A DNA stretch of 64,000 bases, taken from contig NZ_JACVFB010000007.1 in assembly GCF_014529945.1 (NCBI RefSeq), positions 1 to 64,000 of the forward strand, written 5' to 3'. Position 1 is the stretch's first letter, and every line of letters begins with the position of its first letter. This DNA comes from Chitinophaga varians. Lineage in GTDB: Bacteria > Bacteroidota > Bacteroidia > Chitinophagales > Chitinophagaceae. This document shows, one piece after another, positions 18,511-28,169 of this stretch. The translations under genes were made by a program, and so were the position numbers. Under the pieces are notes generated by a model, which made no database searches, had not been told where the DNA came from, and saw only the letters and a list, made by a program, of their open reading frames with translations.

Positions 18511-21054
18511 GTGGTACTGCTTTGTAGTGCATTACACTCCTATGCCCAACAATCCCTTACCAGGAAAATATTCACATGCCATGCTGCCACCGGCAGCATT
18601 CCTTTCTTACTATCCAAAATAAGCAGCTATAGCGGCACGATCATCGAATATTCCACCAACTACCTCACTACAGACAGTACCTATTCTATTGCTGACGGAA
18701 ATGTCATGCTGGGTACCGTACTCCATAAATTACTGAACGGGCAGCAAGTAACAATAGAAGAAATAAACAACAAGATCATCCTTCTGCCTGCAAAAAAAAC
18801 ACCTGAGCAGTATCCGCTCTACGGATTCACGATGGAAGAAGGCAGTATGGAACCATTGGCCTATGCCACAATACAAGACCTGGCGTCCGGTCAGATCTGC
18901 CAGGCCAACAGGTTTGGCTATTACAACATGATGTTGTCTCGGGGCAAACACTACCTGGAGGTAAAACACAGCAGCCTCCCTCCTAAAACAATCACCATCT
19001 TGCTTGAGACATCTACTCAAAAAAACCTCATCATCTCACCAGTTAAACTACCAGAGGTAAAAATTGACGCGGGCAATACACTTCAACCCGATGGCGGCTC
19101 CCGGATGGATAAATACCAAACTGATGCCTACAACAATTTCATGGGAGAAACAGACCCCGTGAGATCTTTATACTTGTTGCCGGGCAATGTGGAAACACAG
19201 GAGACTACCGGAAAACTGGTGGTTAGAGGTGGTGATCCGGACCAGAGTATTTTCCTGCTGGATGGCAACCAGGTGTACAATCCCAGTCACCTGCTGGGTG
19301 AAATTTCAATCATCAACAGTACGCTGGTTAAATCAATCAGGCAATATAAAAATGACTTCCCCAGTCGTTTCGATGGCGCCATTTCTTCTATCACGGAAGT
19401 TAATACCCGGGATGGAAACATGGACAAATGGACGGGGGAAGCCAATGCGGGACTGCTCGCCGGCGCCATGTCCGTAGAAGGTCCATTACGCAAACAATCA
19501 ACCGCCATGATGTTCTCCATGCGCCATAGTTGGTCCAATCCACTGTTGAATATCCTGGATGACAAGTACCAACTGCGGTTTTATGATATCCATTTTAAGT
19601 TAACCCATCTCCTCAATGCCAATAATAAGCTGATGCTTACCGGCTACCTCGGCAAAGACCACCTGAATATCCATAATTCGGATTATCAACGTCTGCAGGC
19701 TTGGGGAAACCGGCTGGGAACGCTCAACTGGATCCATTTGCTCGGCGTCCGCTCATTTGTAAGTACCACTGTAAATGTCAGTAACTATACCAATCTTGCC
19801 GGTATTAAATTCGCGCTGTTCAACGATTCTACCCAGCAGGCTGAAGATAGTAAGGCGTTTAACAATTATGCATCCATTGACAAACTGGAAGCAAAAACCC
19901 AATTTGAATACAACGCATTACCCAATTCCCGGTTCCGGTTTGGCGCCAGGTATGCCCATATCACGATCCGGCCTTTTAATACCACCATTTCTCCCGAATT
20001 TCTGGAAGAAGAGGGTTATTATCGGCCCATGCAACCGCTTCGCTTTGGCGAGTTCGCCCTTTATGCTGAAAATGAATTGCGCATCGGAACGAATATATTA
20101 ATCCGACCGGGCCTGAACTACGCCACCTACAAATTCCATAGCTACACCCATCGTTCCCTTCAGCCCCGGCTATTTGCCGCATGGCGGATCAATCATGACC
20201 AGCAGTTTACTTTTTCGTATGCCCGCATGATACAATACCTTCACCAGGTAACTACACCGTTTTTAGGCATCAACAGCGAGTTTTGGGTGCCTAGTACCGG
20301 ACTGTTGCGCCCTGTGGAAAGCCATATGGTAAACCTGGGATATAATTTCAATGACAAAAAAGGGTTGTTCCTCTCTGTAGATGCTTACTACAAGCAGATG
20401 AGCAACAACACCAACTTCGCAGAAAAGGGAAATATCTTCTATAATGAAGATACCTGGGAAACCGATATCCTCGCGGGGAAAGGCTGGAGTTACGGACTGG
20501 AAGTACTGGCCAGGAAACAAATCAATAAATGGCAGTTTCAGTTTTCGTATGCGCTTACCCGGAGCGAAAGACAATTTCCAGACATTAACGAAGGGAAAAA
20601 ATATCCTTTCTGTTATGACAGGCGGCATAATTTAAATGCCACCATCAACTATAGCCCGCTTAAAAACTGGAACCTCGGCCTCGTATGGTATTTCAGTTCC
20701 GGCGATGCAGAGTTCCTTCCTCCGGGAGTCAATGATGACTTTGATACTCCCGCTCCTGTGGATCCTGGCAATAAAGAACCCGACGAGAAAAATCCCTTTG
20801 TCTTTGACAGAACCGGGTACAAGTCCAGACGACTGCCGGCCTACCATCGACTGAACTTTAACACCAGCTTCTCATTTCATACCGGTCAGCAGCTTACGCA
20901 CAAGTTATCTGCCGGCCTTTATAATGCCTACCAGGCCCGTAACAAGTACATTCGGGATGTTTGGAACCTGGAAGACAATAGCTATAATACTACATCATCA
21001 GGAAACCGCTTATTTGATCTTACTTTTTATTTATCCTATACCCTCAGATTCTAG
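18511..21054 (+). CDS. TonB-dependent receptor
   Basis: 847 residues: a short STN-like segment (about 15-90), a carboxypeptidase-type regulatory domain (about 100-180, with YGFTMEEG and AYATIQDLASGQ), a plug (about 200-310, with GKLVVRGGDPDQSIFLLDG) and an outer-membrane barrel ending FYLSYTLRF. The ligand is unknown; iron chelates, metals or peptides are all possible, and there is no SusD partner. The start is uncertain. The frame is open far upstream but contains no ATG. GTG 18511 gives a very short signal (VLLCSALHSYA-QQ), while the codons before it extend the hydrophobic core (ALGFLIS). The ATG at 18462 is in another frame. Confidence 0.85.
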   Translation: MVLLCSALHSYAQQSLTRKIFTCHAATGSIPFLLSKISSYSGTIIEYSTNYLTTDSTYSIADGNVMLGTVLHKLLNGQQVTIEEINNKIILLPAKKTPEQYPLYGFTMEEGSMEPLAYATIQDLASGQICQANRFGYYNMMLSRGKHYLEVKHSSLPPKTITILLETSTQKNLIISPVKLPEVKIDAGNTLQPDGGSRMDKYQTDAYNNFMGETDPVRSLYLLPGNVETQETTGKLVVRGGDPDQSIFLLDGNQVYNPSHLLGEISIINSTLVKSIRQYKNDFPSRFDGAISSITEVNTRDGNMDKWTGEANAGLLAGAMSVEGPLRKQSTAMMFSMRHSWSNPLLNILDDKYQLRFYDIHFKLTHLLNANNKLMLTGYLGKDHLNIHNSDYQRLQAWGNRLGTLNWIHLLGVRSFVSTTVNVSNYTNLAGIKFALFNDSTQQAEDSKAFNNYASIDKLEAKTQFEYNALPNSRFRFGARYAHITIRPFNTTISPEFLEEEGYYRPMQPLRFGEFALYAENELRIGTNILIRPGLNYATYKFHSYTHRSLQPRLFAAWRINHDQQFTFSYARMIQYLHQVTTPFLGINSEFWVPSTGLLRPVESHMVNLGYNFNDKKGLFLSVDAYYKQMSNNTNFAEKGNIFYNEDTWETDILAGKGWSYGLEVLARKQINKWQFQFSYALTRSERQFPDINEGKKYPFCYDRRHNLNATINYSPLKNWNLGLVWYFSSGDAEFLPPGVNDDFDTPAPVDPGNKEPDEKNPFVFDRTGYKSRRLPAYHRLNFNTSFSFHTGQQLTHKLSAGLYNAYQARNKYIRDVWNLEDNSYNTTSSGNRLFDLTFYLSYTLRF

Positions 21055-21166
21055 TTTTTTTATTCTTTTCTGTAGGAAGTTTCATTTTTTTGTTGTTTTC
21101 ATAACAGATATGGTTAAAGTCAACCCCAATCGCAGATTGTAGCTCACATCATACCTATAATTAACC

Positions 21167-21200
21167 CGGAGGCGCTTTATAGCGCCTCCTATTTTTATTT
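21167..21200 (+). terminator. Terminator after the TonB receptor gene
   Basis: A perfect eight-base stem ggaggcgc/gcgcctcc with a short loop (tttata) is followed by tattttta, about 110 bases after the receptor stop. Confidence 0.85.
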
Positions 21201-21502
21201 ATATAAGCCTTTTCTGAATAGCTACGAAATAAAATGTTAAAGATCCTGCATTCTCCCCAAAAGAATAGGAAGGTCGTTCTACTTCCGGTTTTATTAAACG
21301 TAGACCTAATTAAAACAACAGCAGCACCACTCTTCTATCAGTAAACAAAAAATAATGGAAATGAATATAATAATAAACATTCAAAAGCAGTATGTATATG
21401 CTTTTTTAGGCAACAGCAAAGTAGATGCTACCATTAATTTACAACTATGGCTGGATAAATAAAATCCGCATATATGAACTTATAACGCTTAACAATGGCA
21501 CA
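21201..21502. other. Intergenic region before efflux operon
   Basis: About 300 A/T-rich bases with no convincing gene; they presumably contain the promoter of the efflux operon. The reading frame of the adaptor gene is open from 21425, but the residues before 21503 do not look like a signal peptide. Confidence 0.5.
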
Positions 21503-22609
21503 ATGAAACAAATACAGGCATTTTTTTATGGTACATTACTCATGACATCATGTACACAAAAGCCTTCTCGTACAACTGTCAACAGCTGTGAGCTGCACGG
21601 CGACACTGTAATCATTAATTCACAATCTGCACTGGCAAAAAAAATCCATATTGACACCATCAGCAGACAGCTGTTACGTCAACAGATGTCTGTAGCAGGC
21701 GTGGTAAAGGTGATCCCCAATAAGTTTGCAGAAGTAGCGCCGACTTTTTCGGGCAGGGTCCTTTCAGCTTACCTGAAACTTGGCATGAAAGTAACGCCTG
21801 CTACTCCCCTTTTTTCCATGAGTTCGCAGGATTTTATTACAGCGCAGAAAGCATTCTTTCAGGCGAAAGAACAACTGCTGCTGGCAGAGAAAAGACTGGC
21901 ACGACAGCGTAATTTAGTGGCCAATGGCGTAGGCGTTCAACGGGAGCTGGAAGAGGCGCAAATGAATTATGATGTAGAAAAAAAAGAATTTGAAAGCGCC
22001 CGGTTGAGTATCCGGTTATACAAGGCCAATCCCGATGAACTGGTCCTGGGACAGCCCCTGATCATCTACGCCCCTATTACAGGTGAAATAGTAGAGAATA
22101 AAGTAGTAGTAGGCCAATTGATAAAAAATGACGGCGCCAGTGTGGCCTCAGTAGCGGAACTATCAAAGGTATGGGTAGCTGGCCATGTCAAAGAAAAAGA
22201 TATGGGCGCTATCCGTCAGCTGAGCCATTCACAGATCACCATTGCCGCGCTGCCAGGTAAAATTATACGGGGAACAATCTTTCATATCAACGAATTGATC
22301 GAGGAAAGCTCCCGCAGCGTGGAAGTATTAATGGAGTGCAAAAATGACGACCATGCACTTAAACCGGGTATGTATGTGAATGTTAATTTTGAAAACACGC
22401 CGCAACCTACCATCCTGATTTCCCCCAAATCACTGCTGCAGCAAAGCAATACCTCCTTCGTTTTCCGGCAGGTCGCTGCTGGCAGGTACGTACGCCAACA
22501 GGTAGAAACAAACGGTGTCCTCGGCAACAAGGTGGTAGTAAAGTCGGGGCTTTCAGAAAACGATACCGTCATTAGCGATGGCGCCTATTATCTATTGGAC
22601 GCCAGGTAG
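21503..22609 (+). CDS. RND efflux periplasmic adaptor lipoprotein (CzcB/CusB type)
   Basis: From ATG 21503 (MKQIQAFFYGTLLMTSC) this is a 368-residue lipoprotein. It has the membrane-fusion layout: barrel-sandwich half-motifs around a coiled-coil hairpin (about residues 110-185, AKEQLLLAEKRLARQRNLV), the lipoyl-like segment PLIIYAPITGEIVENKV, and a beta-barrel domain to about residue 300. It links the inner-membrane RND pump (next gene) to the outer-membrane channel. The histidine-rich metal domain of some CzcB proteins is absent. The CDS overlaps an alternative upstream start of the pump gene; the real pump start follows 25 bases later. Confidence 0.9.
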   Translation: MKQIQAFFYGTLLMTSCTQKPSRTTVNSCELHGDTVIINSQSALAKKIHIDTISRQLLRQQMSVAGVVKVIPNKFAEVAPTFSGRVLSAYLKLGMKVTPATPLFSMSSQDFITAQKAFFQAKEQLLLAEKRLARQRNLVANGVGVQRELEEAQMNYDVEKKEFESARLSIRLYKANPDELVLGQPLIIYAPITGEIVENKVVVGQLIKNDGASVASVAELSKVWVAGHVKEKDMGAIRQLSHSQITIAALPGKIIRGTIFHINELIEESSRSVEVLMECKNDDHALKPGMYVNVNFENTPQPTILISPKSLLQQSNTSFVFRQVAAGRYVRQQVETNGVLGNKVVVKSGLSENDTVISDGAYYLLDAR

Positions 22610-22634
22610 CCATTATTTATTAATTGAAAACAAC

Positions 22635-25600
22635 ATGATGAACCTGATTTATATAACCATCCGGAAAAGATGGTTACTGATAGGCTTTTTTATAATGCTG
22701 GCACTATTTGGCTATTATTCGTGGAAACAATTGTCTATCGAAGCATACCCGGATATTGCGGATGTAAGCGCCCAGATTATTACGCAGGTGCCCGGACTGG
22801 CAGCGGAGGAAATGGAACAGCAGATTACCGTCCCGGTAGAGCGGGTACTGAATGGGCTTCCCGGCATGAGCGTCATGCGCAGTAAAAGCACCTTCGGCTT
22901 ATCTATCGTTACCGTTGTTTTTCAGGATGGTTACGAAGACTACTGGGCCCGGCAACGTATCAATGAAAGACTGAACGCATTAACACTTCCCTATGGAGCC
23001 AAACCGGGATTGGACCCGTTGACTTCCCCTATCGGGGAAATCTACCGGTATGTGATAGAAAGTAAAGGCCATGACCTGAGGGAATTGACCGACCTGCAAA
23101 ATTGGGTAATTATACCCCGTTTAAAACAGGAAGCCGGTGTAACCAACGTCACCAATTTTGGAGGCATTACCACCCAATACCAGGTAGAACTAGACCCCGC
23201 ACGGTTGGAACAATATCAATTGTCGCTCGGCGATGTCCAGGCCGCCATCACTAACAATAACGCCAACGCCGGCGGAAGTATACTCAACCAGGGCGACCTG
23301 GGCTATGTGATCCGCGGAATCGGATTGGTGAAAACACTGGAAGCACTTGGCGACCTGGTTATTAAAACCAACAAAGGCGTTCCTATTCTGCTAAAAGACG
23401 TAGGTGAACTCAGATATGGCAACCTGGAGCGGAAAAGCATCCTGGGCTTTACAGACCGGGAGGTAGATTACAATGAAAGCATCGAAGGCGTAGTACAATT
23501 ACTAAAAGGGCAAAACCCTACGCTGGTATTGCAGGGAGTACACAATGCCATTGATGATCTCAACAACCACCTGCTGCCTGAGGGAGTACGGATCCGGCCA
23601 TATATGGATCGTACAGACCTGGTGAACACCACGCTGAATACGGTTTCACACACCTTGATAGAGGGCATGATGCTGGTCATTATAGTGCTCATCGTATTTC
23701 TTGGCAGTTGGCGGGGGGCATTGATCGTTGCTATTACAATACCATTAGCATTGCTGATTGCCTTTATATTGATGTATTTTACCAACATTCCGGCCAACCT
23801 GCTTTCCCTGGGCGCCATTGATTTTGGAATTATCGTGGATGGCGCCATTGTGATGATGGAAACGATCCTGAAAAAACGGGAAGAAAATGAACTGGCACCG
23901 CTGGACGAGCGTTCCATAGCGCAACGGGCGGCGCTTGTTGGCAAGCCGGTATTATTTGCTACCATTATTATCATTACCGCCTACCTGCCTTTATTTGCTT
24001 TTGAAAGAGTAGAACGTAAGCTGTTTACACCAATGGCGTTTACGGTGAGCTACGCTCTGGCAGGTGCCTTGATAGTAGCAATGTTGCTAATTCCAGGTCT
24101 CGCTTACAGCGTATACAGAAAGCCGCGCAAATTATACCACAACAAATGGCTGGAAAAATTATCCGTAGCCTACCTGGCCCGTACCAGAAAGATCATGCAA
24201 AAGCCTAAAAGGGTTTTGTGGCCATTAGGCATAGTGCTGATAAGCGCTGCTATACTTTCCGCGACCGTAGGCAAAGACTTTCTCCCCTCTTTAGATGAAG
24301 GCTCTATATGGCTACAGATACAACTCCCCACGGGCATATCACTCCAGAAGTCGAAAGAAATGAGTGACTCTTTACGTATGGTAACCCTGAAACACAAAGA
24401 GATCACCTATATGATGGTGCATGCCGGCAGAAATGACGATGGAACAGACCCCTGGTCGGCCTCCCATTTTGAATGTTCTGTAGGGCTCCGGCCTTATAAA
24501 GAGTGGCCCAAAGGAAAAACCAAAGCCGATCTTATTGAAGAACTGGCGGCCGACTATGCCGCAATGCCAGGTTATAATGTTGGCTTCAGTCAGCCGATGA
24601 TCGATAACGTGATGGACCGGATATCAGGCGCCCATAGCGAGCTGGTTGTAAAAGTATATGGCGACGATTTTGCAGAAACCCGGCGGATAGCGCAGCAGGT
24701 GCTACAGTCCCTAAAAAAGATAAAAGGCGCGGTAGATCTCTCTATCGACCAGGAGCCCCCTCTGCCACAACTGCAAATTAAAATCGACAGAGCGGCTTTG
24801 GCGCAATACGGGCTGAACGTGAGCACTGTGTCGGAGCTGGTAGAAGTAGCCATTGGTGGTAAACCGGTGTCCCAGCTTTTTACCGGCAATAAAGTATATG
24901 ATATCACCTGCCGGTATAAAGAAGACAGCCGAAATACGCCGGAAAAAATTGCCAATCTGATGCTGGCATCTCCCACTGGGGCCAGGATTCCTTTGTCGCA
25001 GGTAGCTGCTATCAGCACCACTACCGGGGAAGGCATCATTACCAGGGAAATGAACAAAAGGCACCTGACTGTAAAACTAAATCTCCGGAACGTGGACCTG
25101 TCTTCTTTTATGGAACAGGCCAGGCACAGTATAGAAAAAGACATCTCTTATGATCACGGAAAATACCGGATTGTATGGGGAGGGCAATTCGAGAATCAAA
25201 AGCGCGCCTACGCAAAACTGGCGGTGGTGGTGCCTGTAACGCTGCTGTTTATGTTCCTTCTGTTATACGGCGCATTCGGACGATTCCGGCAGGCGGGGCT
25301 GATCCTCAGCATTGTTCCGCTGGCACTCTTTGGCGGCATGTTGGCGCTCAATATAAGAGGTATGACCCTCAATGTATCTTCTGCGGTTGGCTTTATTGCA
25401 TTGTTTGGCGTAGCTATTCAAAATGGAGTGATCATGATCTCCAATTTCAATGAGCTGCGCATACAGGGAGCTACCTTACTGGAAGCCGTAATTGCCGGTG
25501 CGGCCAACAGGTTCAGGCCCATATTGATGACCGCCACCGTTGCCATTCTTGGCTTATTGCCAGCCTCATTGGCTACCGGCATTGGCTCAGATGTTCAGCG

Positions 25601-25736
25601 CCCACTGGCTACCGTAGTAGTATACGGCCTGCTGGCTGCTACCGTCATTACGCTATTTGTTTTGCCGGCATTGTATTATCTGTCTGAAAGCAAATGGGGT
25701 GCTACAGACTATCAGCAAAAGGATGAAAAAAAATAA
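22635..25736 (+). CDS. Heavy-metal efflux RND pump, CzcA family
   Basis: 1033 residues from ATG 22635 (a second ATG follows at once). Twelve membrane spans with two large periplasmic loops are evident. The N-terminus reads IEAYPDIADVSAQIITQVPG, typical of the HME-RND class. Span 4 carries D396, D402 and E409 in DFGIIVDGAIVMME, the charged triad of CzcA-type pumps for divalent cations such as Co, Zn, Ni or Cd. Cu/Ag pumps (CusA) lack this triad and use methionines, so a divalent-cation substrate is favoured. It exports metal ions from periplasm or cytoplasm in exchange for protons, together with the adaptor before it and the channel after it. Confidence 0.93.
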   Translation: MMNLIYITIRKRWLLIGFFIMLALFGYYSWKQLSIEAYPDIADVSAQIITQVPGLAAEEMEQQITVPVERVLNGLPGMSVMRSKSTFGLSIVTVVFQDGYEDYWARQRINERLNALTLPYGAKPGLDPLTSPIGEIYRYVIESKGHDLRELTDLQNWVIIPRLKQEAGVTNVTNFGGITTQYQVELDPARLEQYQLSLGDVQAAITNNNANAGGSILNQGDLGYVIRGIGLVKTLEALGDLVIKTNKGVPILLKDVGELRYGNLERKSILGFTDREVDYNESIEGVVQLLKGQNPTLVLQGVHNAIDDLNNHLLPEGVRIRPYMDRTDLVNTTLNTVSHTLIEGMMLVIIVLIVFLGSWRGALIVAITIPLALLIAFILMYFTNIPANLLSLGAIDFGIIVDGAIVMMETILKKREENELAPLDERSIAQRAALVGKPVLFATIIIITAYLPLFAFERVERKLFTPMAFTVSYALAGALIVAMLLIPGLAYSVYRKPRKLYHNKWLEKLSVAYLARTRKIMQKPKRVLWPLGIVLISAAILSATVGKDFLPSLDEGSIWLQIQLPTGISLQKSKEMSDSLRMVTLKHKEITYMMVHAGRNDDGTDPWSASHFECSVGLRPYKEWPKGKTKADLIEELAADYAAMPGYNVGFSQPMIDNVMDRISGAHSELVVKVYGDDFAETRRIAQQVLQSLKKIKGAVDLSIDQEPPLPQLQIKIDRAALAQYGLNVSTVSELVEVAIGGKPVSQLFTGNKVYDITCRYKEDSRNTPEKIANLMLASPTGARIPLSQVAAISTTTGEGIITREMNKRHLTVKLNLRNVDLSSFMEQARHSIEKDISYDHGKYRIVWGGQFENQKRAYAKLAVVVPVTLLFMFLLLYGAFGRFRQAGLILSIVPLALFGGMLALNIRGMTLNVSSAVGFIALFGVAIQNGVIMISNFNELRIQGATLLEAVIAGAANRFRPILMTATVAILGLLPASLATGIGSDVQRPLATVVVYGLLAATVITLFVLPALYYLSESKWGATDYQQKDEKK

Positions 25737-27003
25737 ACAGATGGCTATCAGATATGGTAATATCCTGCTATTGCTTTTCCTGGCAGTACGGGGAAATGCA
25801 CAAGTAACTGACTCGTTGACTTATACCCGCTTCCTGGCGGAAATAACAAATAACAACCTGGCGTATGTAACAGAGCGGTTCAACGTCAACCTGGCTGCCG
25901 CAAGGGTTGCTGCGGCAAAGGTTTTCCCAGACCCGACGCTGTCATTTGGCTGGGTGGATAACGGGCAGAAAAGAATGAAAATGGGGTATGGATTTAGTAC
26001 CTCTGTCAACTGGCTGCTGGAATTGGGCAATAAACGACAAGCCAGAAGCAGCGTAGCAATAAGCCAGCTGGAACTGACAAACCTGTTGCTGGAAAACTAC
26101 TATCGCCAGCTCAGGGCAGATGCCACGCTGGCCTACCTGCAAACCACACTACAGGAAAACCTGCTCAAAGTAACCACGGAATCTTATCAAAACATGTCGC
26201 TGTTTGCCCGGGCAGATAGCATCCGATTTCAGCTGGGAGAAATAAAAGCAGTAGATGCGCGCCAGAGTAAACTGGAAGCCGCCAACATGTTGAATACAGT
26301 GTATAAGCATGAAGCCAGCTTTAAGGCCGCCTTATTACAATTGGGGATGCTGATGGGAAAATCATCAGATACGCTTTACTACCCTGCTACGTTCAAATCC
26401 GGATTTGACAGGGAATTTAGTTTAAAAGACCTTATCAACACCGCTGTCAGCAACCGGGCCGATGTCCTCGCTGCCGTGAAAGATAAAGAAGTGGCCAACA
26501 ACCTGGTGAAGCTGGCACAGGCCAACAGGATGCCGGACCTTGGACTAAGCCTGGGAATGGCGCAAAACTCCGGTGCTACCAACACCATAGCACCAGCCCC
26601 TTCCACGAATGTTATTTCCGCAGGTATTAGCATACCATTGAAGTTTTCCGGCAGGTCGAAGGCGGAGCTGTTATCGGCCCAATACAGCGCAGCCCAGGCA
26701 GCTGCCCGTTACCAGCAGGCGGCATTACAGGTACAAACCGAAGTGGCCACCAGCTATTATAATTACCTCGCTGCCCGCAAACAAGTAAGCCAGTTTCATA
26801 CCGGCATACTGGAAGATGCGCAGAAAGCACTCGACGGTAAGATATACAGCTATCGGTCCGGCGAGATCAATCTGCTGGAAGTACTGAATGCCCAGCGCAC
26901 CTACAACAGCCTGAAACAGAGCTATTACGAGGCACTAAATGGATATGCCGCGGCGCTGGTGGAAATGGAAAGAACAGCCGGCATCTGGGATATTAACTTA
27001 TAA
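25723..27003 (+). CDS. TolC-like outer-membrane efflux channel
   Basis: From ATG 25723 the protein has 426 residues and a signal peptide (KNKQMAIRYGNILLLLF...RGNAQ). The start overlaps the last 14 bases of the pump gene, which implies coupled translation. Two related halves rich in coiled coil are seen: FNVNLAAARVAAAKVFPDPTLS and the C-terminal LEVLNAQRTYNSLKQSYYEA. These are hallmarks of the OEP/CusC-type channel. It completes the tripartite efflux complex by opening to the outside. Confidence 0.9.
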   Translation: MKKNKQMAIRYGNILLLLFLAVRGNAQVTDSLTYTRFLAEITNNNLAYVTERFNVNLAAARVAAAKVFPDPTLSFGWVDNGQKRMKMGYGFSTSVNWLLELGNKRQARSSVAISQLELTNLLLENYYRQLRADATLAYLQTTLQENLLKVTTESYQNMSLFARADSIRFQLGEIKAVDARQSKLEAANMLNTVYKHEASFKAALLQLGMLMGKSSDTLYYPATFKSGFDREFSLKDLINTAVSNRADVLAAVKDKEVANNLVKLAQANRMPDLGLSLGMAQNSGATNTIAPAPSTNVISAGISIPLKFSGRSKAELLSAQYSAAQAAARYQQAALQVQTEVATSYYNYLAARKQVSQFHTGILEDAQKALDGKIYSYRSGEINLLEVLNAQRTYNSLKQSYYEALNGYAAALVEMERTAGIWDINL

Positions 27004-27012
27004 ACGAATGAT

Positions 27013-27696
27013 ATGAAACATATTCTGATAATGATAGCTTTCCTTGCATTACTTCCGCCTGTTTGCGCCCAGCAAGACAGTAGCGGATACCGGGAAGTAT
27101 CATTTGGCATAAAAGCAGGGGTATCTTCCAGCTCACTATATGGTGGGGACCTTCATTTATTGTCGTCCGGCAGCTACGTAAAACCTCTGCCCGGTATGTT
27201 TGCAGGAATTACGGTGCACTCCAGGCTAAGCAAGTATTTTGGCATCCAATCCGAATTATCAGTTGGGCAAAGTCCGGTGATGTTGCATCTCCTGGACAGC
27301 AACAGCCAACAGGTATACAACAGCCGTTTTAAGAGCACTTATCTGATGATAGCCCCCATCTCAACTACTGCTTACTTTCACCGGTTCCGGTTATCTGCCG
27401 GCCCTTACGTTAGCAGCTTGCTGCACAGCAGTATAGAACGAAAAGGCGCCGATGGACAAATAACAACAGAAAGAAACATTTTCGGCACCGCTACTGCTCC
27501 GGGAGGATTCCGCTACAAATTTGATGCTGGCATCGTGGTACAGCTGCGCTATGAATGCAACAATGGCTGGAATATAGGCGCTGGCTATTCCCGTGGATTT
27601 ATACCGGTTATAGAAGACCCACGCATACAGCATCAATGGAAAATATACAACCAGCAGTTCAACCTTTTCCTGGGTTACCAATGGCGGAGAAAATAA
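27013..27696 (+). CDS. Outer-membrane beta-barrel protein (PorT-like)
   Basis: 227 residues with signal peptide (about 1-20) and alternating beta strands typical of the eight-stranded outer-membrane barrel family (GIKAGVSSSSLYGGD, FGIQSELSVG, FNLFLGYQW at the end). It starts ten bases after the channel gene, so it belongs to the efflux operon, but its role there is unknown. The decayed group II intron begins seven bases after its stop codon. Confidence 0.8.
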   Translation: MKHILIMIAFLALLPPVCAQQDSSGYREVSFGIKAGVSSSSLYGGDLHLLSSGSYVKPLPGMFAGITVHSRLSKYFGIQSELSVGQSPVMLHLLDSNSQQVYNSRFKSTYLMIAPISTTAYFHRFRLSAGPYVSSLLHSSIERKGADGQITTERNIFGTATAPGGFRYKFDAGIVVQLRYECNNGWNIGAGYSRGFIPVIEDPRIQHQWKIYNQQFNLFLGYQWRRK

Positions 27697-27702
27697 ACAG
27701 GA

Positions 27703-28049
27703 AATCGAGTAGACAGTGAGGGATTATTTCCCTCACTGTCCTTTCACACCACCGTACGTACCGGCCTGGTATACGGCGGTTTGTTAGAATAATTTCTTCC
27801 GATGTTCTGTTTTCATATCTTAGTGATGATAGAATCCTAAGTAACCTTTCTTCCTAAAGTACTTGCTGGCGAGTATGCTACACAATATCGGACTGCGTGA
27901 CATGCAGCTATATCCCGAACTGGCGTTACTCCACTGCTATCCGTCACCTTTAGGTCGCCTAGTTTTATGAGATGCCGGCACTGCCCTTTGATTGTCTTCC
28001 ATTGCTTCCAGGCACACATGCGTAGCCGCCCATGCACTTTGCTGTCCAA
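27703..28049 (-). mobile_element. Group II intron remnant (3' end)
   Basis: Read on the minus strand, a broken maturase C-terminus is followed by two RNA structures in the order of a group II intron 3' end. The first is a domain-V-like hairpin at 27749-27782 (AACCGCCGTATACC ... GGTACGTACGGTGGT). The second is a 12-bp perfect hairpin at 27712-27740 (gacagtgaggga/tccctcactgtc), read as domain VI and followed by CTACTCGAT at the likely splice end near 27703. The 5' half of the intron and most of the reverse transcriptase are missing. The hairpin may now serve as a terminator for the efflux operon. Confidence 0.75.
27820..28049 (-). pseudogene. Group II intron maturase fragment (GIIM domain)
   Basis: The first segment (28049 down to about 27957) reads LDSKVHGRLRMCAWKQWKT and continues to RHLIKLG, a clear match to the maturase-specific domain of intron-encoded reverse transcriptases. 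The match then shifts by one base, passes a stop (27937-27939) and continues as QWSNASSGYSCMSRSPIL and SKYFRKKGYLGFYHH, ending at 27820. The reverse-transcriptase domain is absent. The 94-codon frame at 27837-28121 is only a part of this debris. Confidence 0.8.
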
Positions 28050-28112
28050 TTTGTACATCAACTTCTTAAGGAAGAGCTCTTTTAACGTATAACCATATAG
28101 GTTATCACACAT

Positions 28113-28146
28113 AAAGGCCACTCTCTGTATTCAGAGGTGGCCTTTT
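28113..28146. terminator. Bidirectional hairpin terminator
   Basis: Arms aaaggccac and gtggccttt with an inner ctctg...cagag extension. T-runs lie on both sides. It can end the leftward DUF4397 gene (stop at 28170). Confidence 0.7.
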
Positions 28147-28169
28147 CCGTTCTCTACATCCCAAAAAAT

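Noticed and set aside
27712..27740. Hairpin first read as the terminator of the efflux operon
   Set aside because: The CTACTCGAT end, the domain-V-like hairpin and the maturase fragment beside it show that it is the intron 3' structure; a secondary terminator role is still possible.
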